Assembly: GCA_025201345.1 (NCBI GenBank)
Contig: JAIXMG010000005.1
Location: 62,001-126,000, forward strand
Length of the DNA stretch: 64,000 nucleotides
DNA from: Thamnidium elegans
Taxonomy: Eukaryota > Mucoromycota > Mucoromycetes > Mucorales > Mucoraceae
Direction: 5' to 3'
This document shows, in pieces, positions 32,450 to 44,565 of the stretch. The translations under genes were made by a program, and so were the position numbers. Each line of letters begins with the position of its first letter. Position 1 is the stretch's first letter. The notes beneath the pieces are model-generated. The model did no database searches. It was not told where the DNA came from and worked only from the letters and a program-made list of their open reading frames with translations.

Positions 32450-34098
32450 AATTCCTGATCGGTTATATAGTATTTTTTCATAAAATAAACTATTTTGTTG
32501 TCAGAAATTGACCTCAAAAGATATCAGTTAGAATTTAATCTGATAGAAACAGTTAATTATATTTGGAATAGTTAAATAGATGAGACGGCCCAGATCTTGC
32601 AGATTCATTTGTTTACTAATAAACCGTATGCTCCCTTCCCCCCCAAAAAAAAACCTCAAGTAAACAGGAACGATATAAATAAAACTGCGGGCACTATACG
32701 TTCTAGTGCAAATAAAGAATTTATCATTAATACGGAATAGATTCGACATAGACGATATTTTTCAGCTGATTTACTTTTTGTCAGCGGTAAGATTTTAATT
32801 ATAACTTGGTAATGTATTGTCATGCGTTATAATTATTAACGTGTACGCTACAAAATAATTATAATAATATGGGGGTTCTTTTTTGAAAAAATAAGTCAAG
32901 TATGGAATTTGAAGTAAATTATTTTTAATCCAATATAAATACTGCACATGTCCACATTTTATTATCACATGTGTAACTACAACTAAGAAAAGTATGACCG
33001 TAAATAACTTGACATCTTTTTGGAGGGGTTTATTTTATTAAAGCATACTTGCACAGTTTCAGTTTATATGCAGTTTGTCAATATTTTTATAACTAAATAG
33101 TCGTATATCATTTGATAGAGAATGAAGTTCTGCATAAAGATCCAATAAATGCATTAGAACAAAGGGTCTTTAGGGGAGCTGTAATTGTGAATTGGGTGGG
33201 AGAGTCACCACTACCTGAAACTTGCATGAAAACACGCTTATTTTAGATAAGAAATAAGAGCACATGTTAACTGTCTTCTAGTCTTTATATTGTAGCATGT
33301 GTATATGGTATCATTTATATCCGGTCAGCACCTCTAACTTATTCGGAATCAACATTATATATCATTTTCTTTCGAATGATAATATGTTTCCACCTGCGTT
33401 ATAAAAATCCAATTGTTTTCATTGCTTCTTACAAAGGAATGCATCAACAAGCTCTTTTCAATGAACATTTCAACTTTCTATATATACAAGCTTTTTTTTT
33501 TTTTTTTTTTGAAGCATCATTGTTATTTCATAACTACTTTCTTTTTTTCTTAATTCTAACTTAATACCACAATTGTAGAATAAACTCTACTGATTATTCT
33601 ATTAGAAACATTGAAATTTTCGTTAATTTCAACGCTACGAATAATTATAATAAACATCTCTCTAGACGAATGTATTGGCCACTCTGTTCGTTCGAACACA
33701 CTTCGCCCACGCGAGCCCGGAATTTAGATGGTCCACCATGTCAAAAGAAGAAAGGGAACAGACGCTCACCAACTAAGCCTGTATTCCGTTGGGTTGTGCA
33801 GAAGACAGTTGGGTAACATGTTACTTACTATCGGCAGCTATCCGTAATGAAGGTTCGAAAGAAATGAACTGTACGTTATTTTATTACTTACTTTATCTGG
33901 TAAATATCAGTATTACTCACTTTTTTTTTGGATTGACATACTAGGTTGCTATTGAGCAGGAAGATGATGTTGGCAAGTTTTCAATCTCTGGTATAGTAGA
34001 GGAAGTTGAATTACCGTAGGTGATAACTGAATTATTAAATATAAATTATTAGCACGAATGATAAATCAAGATCTGATGATAGAGAATTATCATCACAA
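32450..34098. other. Gene-poor region with faint coding remnants
   Basis: Mostly AT-rich. A plus-strand frame about 33669-33819 (RMYWPLCSFEHTSPTRARNL, then RRSPTKPVFRWVVQKTVG) has coding-like composition and might be transposase debris. A later piece, 33944-34016 (VAIEQEDDVGKFSISGIVEE), is similarly isolated. No complete gene is supported. Confidence 0.3.
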
Positions 34099-34407
34099 TT
34101 AGGAAGGGTTATATTGTTCAAAAATATTGGTGTATTGTTGAACGATTTGATTAAATTTCGTTTCTTCAAAGGTCTCAATAGTATTAATGACTATGGAAGG
34201 TAAATTATTTTGAAGACCACGAGGAATATATAGGACAGCATCAAAAATTTTATGTATAAATTCTAGAGGGTCAGTAGCATATGAGCCTTTTGGTACTTTA
34301 ACAATAGTTGTAGTTACGACGTTAGGGATTCGTACATCGGTTAAAATGACCTAGTTAATCAAATTAATTCCAGGGCAATATTTAGTTGGGACAAAACTCT
34401 TAGTCAT
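34099..34407 (-). pseudogene. Unidentified 102-codon ORF broken by one in-frame stop
   Basis: ATG at 34407 opens MTKSFVPTKYCPGINLIN, then TAG at 34353-34351, then 83 further codons in the same frame (starting VILTDVRIPNVVTTT, with VPKGSYATDPLEFIHKIFDA) to TAA at 34101-34099. The frame stays open on both sides of one stop, so it is a recent nonsense mutation, a read-through case, or a retained intron. I do not recognise the protein. Upstream lies a tandemly repeated promoter-like stretch. Confidence 0.35.
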
Positions 34408-34439
34408 TTTCGTCCTTGTATGTAAGAGTGAAAATGGAT

Positions 34440-34620
34440 TTATTAATTCGTGTCCATAATGTAAAAAAGTCTCAAATTGACCAATAAAACTCTTTCATTT
34501 ATTCGTATCCGTATTGTATTCAATAATTAAAAAAAAAGCCTTGTTTTAGACTCAAATTGGCCAATAAAGTTCTCTTATCTATTCGTATCCATAATGTAAA
34601 GATAAATTGAACCAACAAAA
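34440..34620. repeat. Imperfect direct repeat, about 50-bp units
   Basis: Two diverged direct copies, about 34469-34517 and 34551-34600, share CTCAAATTG-CCAATAAA-TCT and TATTCGTATCC-TA-TGTA. A shorter partial copy (TTCGTGTCCATAATGTAAA) sits at about 34447-34465. The copies lie between two minus-strand reading frames. Confidence 0.55.
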
Positions 34621-34873
34621 CAAACGCTATTTGGATTTTATTAGTGATTGACTTTTTCAAAAACCAATTGAGACCGTAAGCGCTATAGGATGAGGCTCTT
34701 GTGTAATTGTACACAGTGTGACAAGAAGCACGGTGCCACTTAAAAAGACTCTAACAGAGTTTGTTTAGGCACATATTTAATTAAGTACAAAGTTATTTCC
34801 TCTTTTTTCAAAAGAAAAAAGAAAGTTTATTAATTTTTAAGTTTCACTAGTTTTGGGAAGGATAAATATCAAG

Positions 34874-35865
34874 TTAATTATTAGTTATTGGCACCGAAGG
34901 AAATGAATGTAGTTCAGAAAAAGTACTATCGGGCGATCTGTTATTATTATAGCACCAGTCCTACGAAATATAATTAACATAAGCAGTTTTTTTTTTATGA
35001 GTAACAGATGTTTGCAAAATACCTTTTGTAGATCAGTTACTTCTAGTTCCATTTTCTCAAAATCATTTTCTAATTGCTTTACTATATCATCCTTTACTTG
35101 TAACTCGTGTTTTAGTATTTGGTTATCCTCCTCTTTATCTTTTAATAATTGATATAGTGCGTCTCTGTCATTCATTAATATATCCATTCCGTCTCTTAAT
35201 TGATTGTTTTCTTGTTCCAAGTGAGTTGCCATGGAACCAGCTTGTATATGCGATTTTACTATCGGCCTGCATGTATGCTCTATCTTGGTCGGTTTATCCG
35301 TAAAACAACAAGTTTCTTTACAATTTGATTTTCCAGCCAATTGTTTATATAACAAGTGAATTACTTGTACTAAATATTCATATTCAGGACCAACTTGTTT
35401 CATTTTCCGAATTTGTTCAGTTTTTATATTATTTAATTCTTCCTACAAGTATTACTATATATTTAAAACGTGTGTATGTATATTTATATATATAAGAAGG
35501 GTGCTTACAGATTGGATTTGATAATCATCTTTTAATAATCTATTTGATCTTTGTAATCGAATATTTTGTTCAACTGACATCTTTAAGGCCTGCTTAAGTT
35601 CAGTTGTTTTTTCTTGTATTATTTTATCACAGTCTAGCTTTATTGTTCGATTGGCTCGCACTAACCGAGCGTTGGATAGTGATAGTTGTTCGATTTGATT
35701 ATATAACTGCTTTAGTCGTGTCTCTTGGTCTCCAACTTGTATCTTTCTTTGTGACGAAGACTCAAATGAACTAAAGGAATCGTGGTGTTGTAATGTGTAA
35801 TTGCTTAATTCATGGTATGGTAAAAGATCATCTTTAATGGACAATGGCATGTTACAAACACTCAT
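34874..35865 (-). CDS. Coiled-coil protein, function unknown
   Basis: Three exons, 35865-35509, 35442-35023 and 34960-34874, give 287 aa with phase-0 junctions throughout. Residues about 45-120 (ETRLKQLYNQIEQLSLSNAR, then KIIQEKTTELKQALKMSVEQ) and 195-260 (THLEQENNQLRDGMDILMND, then LQVKDDIVKQLENDFEKMEL) are strong coiled coils. Between them is a short cysteine-containing segment (CKETCCFTDK). No catalytic motif is visible. It could be a cytoskeletal or spindle-associated scaffold. The gene model is well supported, the function is not. Confidence 0.75.
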
Positions 35866-36309
35866 AAAAAAAAAAGAGAGAAAAAGAATATAAATAAAAG
35901 AGGAGTGCTCAATAATATAAACTTTATTCGGGAACTCAATTAAAGATAATGCCTTTTTTTTTCTATGTAAACCCCCATCCCTTTTTTTTTTTTTGTAAAC
36001 ATTCTCCTATTTTTTTTTTTAATTCATATAGAATTTGCGCTCCTCACCAAACGTTCTTATCGTAGTAGTTACTATCTTATCGATCGGTTTATATATTCGA
36101 CATGACAACAAGAGTTTAATTCGTTACTTGAACCTTTTTTTTTTTTTTTTTTTTTTTTTCGTTTCTTAAAAAATAATAATGAAAACATGTGTGACCGAAA
36201 CCCATCTTGTGATGAAGACTAAAAAAAAAAACAAACATCGACACAGTGTTCCTTATTCGTTTTCATTAATTTTTTTCTTCTTCTTTTTTCTTTTATATCT
36301 TTAATTTGA
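35866..36309. other. Divergent promoter region
   Basis: Lies between the coiled-coil gene and the RhoGEF gene, which point away from each other. Rich in T and A runs (36131-36159). No coding sequence seen. Confidence 0.4.
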
Positions 36310-39300
36310 ATGTTGAAGGAAAAAGTAAGGAGCTATTTTTTTTTAATATATGTTACTGCTTTTTTTTTTTTTTTTTTTTTAATTTTAACAAACAAATATA
36401 TAAATTAGACTAGTAACCCATCTAGTAATATTAAAGCGTGTCTTTCTACCTTGACAAAATTATTTGTAAAAGAGGCTCAGTATGCTCAAATAACAAGAGA
36501 CGAAGCACTGGTACAATTTTTTTTTTTTTTTTCAAAACTGCTTTAAAAAAAAATATTCAACAAAAATCTGTATAAATAGAATGCTTGTAGTTTAGTTTTG
36601 ACAGATCAAAATATACAAGACAAAGAAGATTCTTTATTTAATTCTTTGGTGCAAAATCAAATTTTGGTACCTTCTTCTAAAAGTATCTTTTTGATTAATA
36701 ATATATCTACACAAGGTGTTCTTGTAGACCTTACTGCTTGCTACTCCCCTCTTTGTAAATCTTCTTCGTGTTATTCACCTTCTTGCCCTAATAAAAATCA
36801 AGGTCCCCTTGATTTAAATAATCCGAATATAGATGTTCATCAAAACAATGCAAAAAAAGAGGTAAGTTTGTTTTCCTCTAGTACACACGCACAAAAAAGC
36901 TAAAAACACGTGTTTAAAGAATGATTGGTCTCATAAGATACCCCGTTTTATCCTTGAAAATTTAACACCTCAAGAAAAGAAGAGACAATTAGCTATTGAG
37001 GAGTTATTAAAGTATGAAGATAATTTTTGGAAACAGTTGACAGTGATTCGGGACGTGTTTGCACGACCGTTATTATCGTCACAAATCACGATTGAGGAAT
37101 CTCAGCGGTTTAAGTTTCACGATACATTATTTGGAAATTATAACGTACTTGCAAACCATCATCGTAAAATAATCCGGGACCTCGAAGCCACACGAGACGA
37201 AACCAATTATCATTTGTTTGCGGATTCGAAAGTTGTAGGTGAAGTGTTGTTAAAACATTTCAAGAAATTGCTGGAACCCTATGTTCGTTACGCTTCTAAT
37301 CATGTGGCGGCTGAAAACTTATATCGATTAGAACGAGATAGAAATATGGCGTTTGCTTCGTTTATTGAACAACAAGAGGCGATAGAAAAAGATTTTAGGT
37401 TGACCTTGAAAGGGTTGTTATTGTCACCTATTATTCGTATCGTTAAATACGAATTATTATTTTCGACTATATTGAGTAACTCACCTATAGAAGATCGAGA
37501 TTCGTTTTTAGAAATCAATGTTATACTGGGCGATATTTCTTACAAGATAAATGAAGCAATTCGAAATGCAGAAGCTGAACAACGGTTACTTGAAATTAAA
37601 CGAGGTCTCAAATTACGTCGATTATCTTTACGTTCACAAAATAGACTATCACAAATTGTACCAGATGATGCAACCTTAATTTATGAAGGTAAACTGGAAC
37701 TCATAAACCGATTGCCGCAAGTAACATGTCAAGTATTTTTGTTTTCCAATTCGTTATTAATTACTAGAGAAAAAACCAATACAGATAATGGATTGGAATA
37801 TACACTTTTGGATAAAGCGATACCACTTCACATGCTCAAATTAGGGTCAGCCTCATCTCCTTCTTCGTATTCGTCACGTTCTCGAAGCAGTACTACGGCA
37901 AGTCATCAGGTCAATATACTGTCATCCATACGACATCAGCTTAGTTCAGGTTCTTATCATTATTATAGGCGTAGATGTAATAGTGAAAATAGTGGTAGAA
38001 TGAGTGTACTGAATAAAAGTGTTTTGGAGTCTGAAGAACATGATGCAATTAGTATTCGATCCGATGATGGGTCATCTATTTATTCCGCAATATATACCCT
38101 CTCTGGATTAAAATTAAGACATCGTATTCGATCTATTAAACAACGTATTCGAAGAAAGAATAATAAACCGATAGGTTTTGCAACTAGCAATAGTCGAAAT
38201 ATCAGTGGACATACAAATCCATTATCTCCTGGACCCGCATTATTAGTTCAGCAACCCTCTTATCCTCCGCGTGTCAGTTCACCGCGTGGTAATATCATTC
38301 GAACTAGACTGTTGAAAATTTCTTATATGGCAGATCCAGCACTCAATTACTTGTTTGAGTGTCCTTCGGCAGATACTAAACTAGCTTGGAAAAATCAAAT
38401 AAAGTCAATGTTGCCAAAACAAAATCAGGGCCCGTTTGCTCTAGATAATATTTGTAGCTCGTCGCATTTTTCCGCTTTGCAAAGTGTCGATGGTAGATTT
38501 GTTATTGGGTGCGGTACCATATGGTGTTTATTACCATTTAGTAAGCCTATTTGTTTTTTGTTTTTTGTTTTTTTTTTCTAATTTTACTTTTTTCTAAAAA
38601 AAAAAAAAAAGCTACATCAGAAGGTCGAGATGCAATTGCGTTGGGTACTAGATATGGGCTTTGGGTTGCGTATAGAGATGGTACAGAGGATTTTAAGCTT
38701 GTTTTACACCATAATTGTCTTCAATTGGAATCATTTGATAATAAAGTGATCTTGGTAAGAACTTGTAAACCCAATCGAGCCCTTGGTGCCATCTTGATTG
38801 ATCATATTTATCCGCCTTCTCCCGACACAACAACAAGTTCAATCACGACCAACGAAGTACCAATCAATCGAGACATTATGAATGAAACCAAAGAGTTTCA
38901 ATTATTACAAAAATCAGGTGTTATTTCTTTTGCAGTAGGTACACTTCGCGGAGAGCCTATATTGTGCTACTTGCGTCGTAGACGTACAGGATCAGTTCGG
39001 CTTGTGCTTATGGCTTACCGTGTCGATAATGTCTCTTGCACACCATCTCTGCGAAAGCTAAAAGAGTATAAACCTATTTCTACACAGCCTAAAGATTTAA
39101 AGATCATTCAAGATACGGTCTATATACGGTCTCGTACAGAGGGAGTAGAAAAAGTAAATATTCTTAATTGGATACTTGGATCTTCCAATGCACAAAATAA
39201 TAGCTATCAGCATGTTAAATACTCGTATAGTATATCTTTACCGGCTTTAACGTATCATGTGACAATGTCAAGTACACCTCAGTTAGATGATCCGGCTTTA

Positions 39301-39749
39301 ATAACCATTGCGTATGTAGCATTAAATCAGCCGGGCACAGGACTTATATGTAGTGGAGAGGCAGCATGGCCGGTAGCGGAGGCCAATGCGGATTTGGTAC
39401 AACAAGAGATTAAGTTTGAAAGTAATGCTAAATCGGTGGTGGTTAGTTTTCCTTATTTGATTATTTTTTCTTCGTATGTGATTGAAATCAGACATTTGGA
39501 AACGGTAAGTTTTTTTTTGTTGACGGGATAGGAATTATAAATGATTTGTTTAACGCGATTTTTAAACATTAGACTGCGCTAGTACAAGCAATTGCAGGGA
39601 ATAAAATAAGGTGTGTGCATGTCTCTCATACTGATCCTTTGTCTGTTGCAGCTGCACCTATCATTCATGTTACTATGCTTCATGCTGACGAAGATCAAAC
39701 CAAAGTATATAGACTTTATTTAAAAGAACCTATTGCTTTTGATGAATAA
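36310..39749 (+). CDS. Rho guanine-nucleotide exchange factor (Rom1/Rom2 type, DEP-DH-PH-CNH)
   Basis: Activates Rho1-type GTPase for wall-integrity signalling. Exons 36310-36324, 36409-36510, 36580-36861, 36920-38540, 38612-39504 and 39573-39749 give 1,029 aa with all phases consistent. The N-terminal part looks like a reduced DEP region followed by the characteristic VLVDLTACYSPLCKSSSCYS (Rom2 pattern LLTDCYSPTC). The DH domain starts about residue 150 (QLAIEELLKYEDNFWKQLTV; LLLSPIIRIVKYELLF). A PH domain follows, interrupted by a serine- and arginine-rich insert, and a CNH domain occupies roughly residues 645-1020. The 15-nt first exon (MLKEK) is the least certain part; the next exon may have another upstream partner. 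Confidence 0.88.
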
Positions 39750-39856
39750 TAAATAATTATATATTGTGTGATGTTAATAAAAGTACATTGTATTACTTTC
39801 CAATCTGGTTTATCCGCCTTCATGCATGAAACAAATAATATTTAACAAGTACATTA

Positions 39857-39947
39857 GCGGCTCTATTTAAGAATGAGCTGATTTAAGGGTAGGATCGATT
39901 GAAGGGTTGATTTCCCAGGAATTTCTGCCACCCTTAAATAGAGCCGC
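39857..39947. mobile_element. 91-bp MITE-like element with TA duplication
   Basis: Terminal inverted repeats GCGGCTCTATTTAAG at 39857-39871 and, read on the minus strand, at 39947-39933, perfect over 15 bp. It is flanked by TA on both sides (39855-39856 and 39948-39949), as for Tc1/mariner-type insertions. No coding capacity. Located 108 bp downstream of the RhoGEF stop, probably near the end of its transcript. Confidence 0.7.
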
Positions 39948-40446
39948 TACTGTACAGATATTTTAATAGAGGAGTTTAACGTATGAACACGAGTATATGA
40001 AGCAAATACAGTAGTACAATACATCATGATGAGCAAATAGATTACATGAGTAATCCTACTATATCTTCTATATACTATAAACAAGAGAGGAAAAAAGGGC
40101 GTATTTCTACATGTAGCCAGCAGTTAATTCAAGTTACCTATGCATAACATGTTATTCTCTATCAAACAGAGAAAATAAAAGAAGTAGTTGTTTATACAGT
40201 AGGATAGAACTAAAAAAAGGCCTCTATTCAAAGAACAGTTGAAGTAGTACAGTAATAAATATTTGACGCAAACAATGCAAAAAAAGAAAAGACTATATTT
40301 TTCAAATACGAGGATAAAAATGACAATTCTTGACAACACTTTTTTTTACTTTTCTAAAAAAAAAAAGTTTTCTACTACATAATTTGCGTCTTTTTCAATA
40401 CTTTTATCTTTTAACTACTTTCTCTTACTTACCACCTACTTTCACT

Positions 40447-42125
40447 ATGTCTGAAGAATTTGTTACTTTATTGTCGGAAAACGCCGATGCACAGCTGCTA
40501 CTGGCTGCAATAAAGAAAAGAATCAACGCAGCAGACAATGTACGTAGACTACTGTAATGAACTATATATGGATTTGTTTCTAATGCTTATTTTATTTATA
40601 ACAGCTTCTAAATGAGCAAAATAAAGGTTAATTCTTGGTACACCACCATTTACGTAATTTTTTGGTGCACCTCCAACAAATAACAGGTAAAAACAAGTTT
40701 TTTTTAATTACGTATGAGTACGTGAGAAAGTAAATATATTATGATGATTAAATTATCCTATTAATCATAGTTAAATAACCCCATTTTATCATGATTAAAT
40801 TAACCTATTTATTCCATCCTTTTCTTTCCCTTTTTTTTTTTAAAAAAAAAATGAATTCATATACAAGCAAGTACTTTTTATATAATCAAATGTCCAAATA
40901 TTTCAAAATGGGCTTCCTTATGATATGGTGGTGTCGTTGCAAACGAATACTGTGAAAACAAAATTATGTTATAGATGTAAATGGAGGTGTACCAGCAAAT
41001 TCTCCTGGACCAAATAATGTTCTCTCCACTTCAGTCTTCGAAGTTCTCATTTGAATTTTTGCGACTACCACCGAAATAAAAAACAGAAGGTATTTGCACA
41101 CTTCATTTTTTTTTTTTAAAAAAAAAAAGTACTAACATTTTTCTGCCGCAGTTGAATCGAAAAACAACACCCGCGTCCATGGTTTGGAGGCGACTTTAGG
41201 TAAAAGTCTTAGACTACGTTCTGAAGAAATTGAAGTTAAGGATGCCAAAACTTGATATTTTTATTTGTAAGTGTAAGGCAAACTTCTCTATATCATTAAC
41301 ATTTTCTTACTACGTTCTTTCGATAACGTTCTTTCTAGTTTATCAATGAACTCTACGTTAGACATCTCTAACAATACTATTGGCTCACAGATGGGTTTTT
41401 TTTGATCCGTCAATAAGATTAATATTTAAAAAGTTCTCTTCCAAGAATATTACATATAATGATAGAAACATTGAATTTCTTAAAAAAATCAATGTAAGTA
41501 CTTTTGTTTACAAGTGGAGATATGAGAAGTAACTTACCCTTATAATTCCTTTTGATAGACCATTATCTCTATTAATAGGTTAAATGAAGTATTGTCAGCG
41601 GTGGAGAAATTCCGCCCTGTGGACTTAAAAGAAAAAAAATATAAAAAAAAAATTATGATTTTATGTAATTATACAATTTTTAGAATATAAAATAAAGTTA
41701 TTAACAAGTTATTACTATTATTATAGTTTATCAACGCATGCAGAAAGAAGCTGGCTGTTCCGAAAAGAAGCAGTGTCTTGCTATAATGAAGCTGACTATC
41801 AGATTGAATTCTGGGGATACATATTTGAAACCTCTTTTTCCCCACGATGAGTCTATAGTATTGCACTGGTAAGTCGTATAGTATTAAGTTGCTTCTCATT
41901 ACCTAATTAAATATTTTATTATTTCCGAAGGGGAGATACTATGACATCGCCTTGTAAAAAAAAAGAGTCTGAAATTTAAGCTTGATCTGAGACTAGTAAT
42001 CTTTAATGAAAATGAAATAGTTATAGATGGGTTGACAGGAGAAGTCGCCAAGAAGGCTACCAAAAAAAAAAAAAGACTTTATGATGACAAGCTAAAATCT
42101 ATCTTAGCAACATTTTTCTGAAGTC
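40447..42125 (+). pseudogene. Gene disrupted by repeat R1 and by a LINE
   Basis: ATG at 40447 opens EEFVTLLSENADAQLLLAAI, then KKRINAADN to donor GTACGT (40540), then after acceptor AACAG (about 40605) LLNEQNK; repeat R1 begins there at 40626. Coding text resumes at about 41155 (SKNNTRVHGLEATLGKSLRL) and 41730-42120 (ERSWLFRKEAVSCYNEADYQ, IEFWGYIFET, DESIVLHW, then FKLDLRLVIFNENEIVIDG and LYDDKLKSILATF) in shifting frames. I associate these blocks with one repetitive Mucorales protein family. A LINE begins right after, so the gene has been broken at least twice. Function unknown. Confidence 0.45.
40626..41056 (+). repeat. Dispersed repeat R1, copy 3
   Basis: About 430 bp, closely similar to copy 2 (27613-28034), sharing the opening GGTTAATTCTTGGTACACCA, the T(n)A(n) palindrome, the ATGAATTCATATACAAGC segment and the end TCTCATTTGAAT. 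It differs by small deletions near the left end and an extra copy of the TCATGATTAAAT unit. It sits inside the disrupted gene that starts at 40447. Confidence 0.8.
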
Positions 42126-42164
42126 CGTTCCTTTTATCACTTCAGCTAGTATAAAGAAAGCAGC

Positions 42165-43640
42165 TACGCCTCTTATCACAAGACTCTACCCTCCAAGGTT
42201 TTTCTTTTCACTCCACCTATCCCCTTATAAACACACACCCTCCGCCACCTATTAAAGTACTCGCTTATGCCGATGATACTTTAGTCTTTCTCAATACATC
42301 CTCCGACTTCCACCGCCTTCAAACCCACCTCCATACCTACTGCCACGCTTCCAATGCCAAACTAAATATTGAAAAAACCGAAGCCTTTTCTCTATCTGGT
42401 ATACCCAGTATCAGCTGGAAAAAATCCCTTCAGTCTTTTAATATATCTAGATGGTACGATCGTCAGTCCTCCTCCCCCTCTCCGCTATTTAGGCTATCCT
42501 ATCTTCTTCTCACATCCTTAAAAAAACCCTCTTCTTTGATCAATTGACCACCAAAATCCGCAATGCCTGCCAAATCCATTCCCAACGAAAATTTTCCATT
42601 CGTGGTCGTGCTACTGTCCTTAAATCTCTTGTTCTCTCTCGCCTCTGGCATGTCCTCCGCCTATTTTCTATCACTAAAGCCCAATGCAATGCAATCAAAA
42701 GTATCATTTCCAAATTCGTCAATCAATCCTGTTTCCCAAAACTCAGTTTTTCTACTATTATATCCCATCTTCCCAAAACATCCGCCTCAGATTGTCTACA
42801 TCCCTCCCGACCCCAAATACTTCGACAGCCCCATCTTTAAACGAAACTTATTTGCTCATCATTTATTCACCACCGACCCTACATCCTCCATTCTCCACTA
42901 TAGATACTTCAACCGTATCGAAATCGACACCCACCCAAATATCACTAAACACATCATTACCTCCCTACGCTCTAAAACAACTCGTAAACGAGCTTTCATT
43001 GAAAAACACCTCCACAACAACATTTCTAACAATATATCTCTCCCTGTAGATTTGTCACCTTTTATTTTTAATATTTTACAAATTACTACCCCCCCCTCCC
43101 CTAATATTAATAACTTCCTACAAACCATCTGCCTCCCTTCTCATTACACAATTCTATTACAGAATTTCAAGCACCCTCTCCACCCTTGTCCTTGTCTCTT
43201 GATACACACCACCACTCATCAACCTCCTAAACTCCACCGGCCTATCTCTGCTTCCTCCTGGTTTTGCTTCTGGCCCTATCGAATTCCTCCATTACTCAAT
43301 AGCTTCGAAATCCTCTCTGATATCTGCCACTCCCTGCAAATCATATCCCGCTCCTTTCCTCCAAGAGAACTATCTGCCTCGCAATACAACTCGCTGTCCT
43401 CTCTTCAAACCATCATCTGCGTCATCCAAACAATCTAGACTCAACACTGGGTCTCTATCTTTCACGATATTCCTTTCCATCATCACACTATCATCTCCTC
43501 TGCCACGAGGCCTATACGTCATTGAAGATATATTTCCTTTCCGCTTTCCCTCAAACCAAAAAGATTTAAAATCTGGCGTTGAAAGCATAGTCAACGGTTT
43601 ATCTCTTGTGGAGGTCAGTAGCAAATATATCTTTGTTACT
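42165..43640 (+). mobile_element. 5'-truncated non-LTR (LINE) reverse-transcriptase fragment
   Basis: Contains the RT catalytic block AYADDTLVFL (about 42263-42292), followed by NAKLNIEKTEAFSLSG and, in later frames, RQSSSPLRYLGYPIFFS, RKFSIRGRATVLKSLVLSRL, and a C-terminal block LYVIEDIFPFRFPSNQKDLK. These are the fingers/palm and post-RT parts of a LINE ORF2. Frameshifts separate the blocks. Codon use is strikingly C-rich (many ACC, TCC, CTC, CCC) and unlike the AT-rich neighbours. The 5' part including most of the RT and the endonuclease is missing, the usual LINE truncation. Confidence 0.8.
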
Positions 43641-43659
43641 TAAAAAACATATATAAAAT

Positions 43660-43954
43660 AATTAGTCCCTTCTTGGTGAGTTACGAAGTTTGTATGAAAC
43701 GAACCAAACAGAAAATGAAGACGCTATTAAAAGAATCACCGAAGAGTCTGAAAGAAAAAAGAAAGTAAACCTCAATAGTCGGATTACTGAAGTTTACTTC
43801 AATAACGGATTCGACAAGTATAATGAAGAGAATGAAGAGTTTGGTGAAGAGAATGAAGAATCTGGAGAAGATAAAAGTTTGGTGAAGATAATGAAGTATC
43901 TGTTGAAGATAATGAAGGGTCTGGTGAAGATAATGAAGAGTGCGATGAAGAATA
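43660..43954 (+). pseudogene. Acidic-repeat coding fragment
   Basis: An open frame (ELRSLYETNQTENEDAIKRI, then KYNEENEEFGEENEESGED) runs into degenerate tandem units of about 24 bp (GAAGATAATGAAGxGTCTGG) between about 43826 and 43950, where the frame slips once. It may be the distal part of the gene disrupted upstream by the LINE, or unrelated. No domain recognised. Confidence 0.35.
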
Positions 43955-44010
43955 ATTTTTTCCCTGTTGCAGTCTACCTCTTTTTCTGTCTCTACTGTCT
44001 TTGCTTCTAG

Positions 44011-44565
44011 TATTTTAAATAAAGTATTATACTCTTTAACCTGGTTATTTTTTCCCTTTATATTGACTACTTGCTTAGACCAACTAATTAAACGAAATTT
44101 CTAGTAATATAAGAACTTAATAACAATTGTATGTGCAGTTTTTATATAGTATGTGAAACATAAAATAGAAAAAGCCCTTTTAGTATCATTAAAAGCCGAA
44201 GAGAGATAGATTATTTATTAATTGTGATAAAAAGGAAGCATGTTTATAGTGATTATAATAGATGTATGAAATTCATGGTAATATATTGACTAAACCTAAA
44301 GGATTGATAAGGCGGAAGACGATCAAACGCATTGGAATATTGATATATTATTAACATAAGTCGATATACAGTTAATCTTTTATCGTATTTGGTATAAACC
44401 ACTCGTTTTTATATGTAAAGTTGGAAGTGCACTAAAAAATTACGTTATACATTGGTACTGGAATATAAATAGAGGTATACCAAGAATTACTCAAAAATTA
44501 AATCATTATTACTGTTTTATTAAGTAAAAGAGAAGGAGCACATATGTTTTTTTAAAAAACGCACT
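44011..44565. repeat. AT-rich spacer with an R1-type terminus (copy 4)
   Basis: At about 44407-44492 the minus strand reads GAGTAATTCTTGGTATACCT, followed further in by ACGTAATTTTTTAGTGCACT, a diverged copy of the R1 end. The other part of R1 is not recognisable here. This end lies in the 3' region of the Pan1-like gene, about 75 bp past its stop. Confidence 0.6.

Noticed and set aside
33376..33564. 62-codon plus-strand ORF with a Phe run
   Set aside because: Interrupted by a translated T-run, with no signal peptide or domain.
33690..33720. TTCGAA-containing stretch resembling a tRNA B box
   Set aside because: No matching A box, acceptor stem or cloverleaf could be drawn on either strand. 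No tRNA was found anywhere in the window.
40626..44492. R1-type ends in inverted orientation flanking 3.9 kb, suggesting one composite transposon
   Set aside because: The right end lacks the R1 body, no matching target duplication is visible, and the interior holds unrelated LINE and gene fragments.
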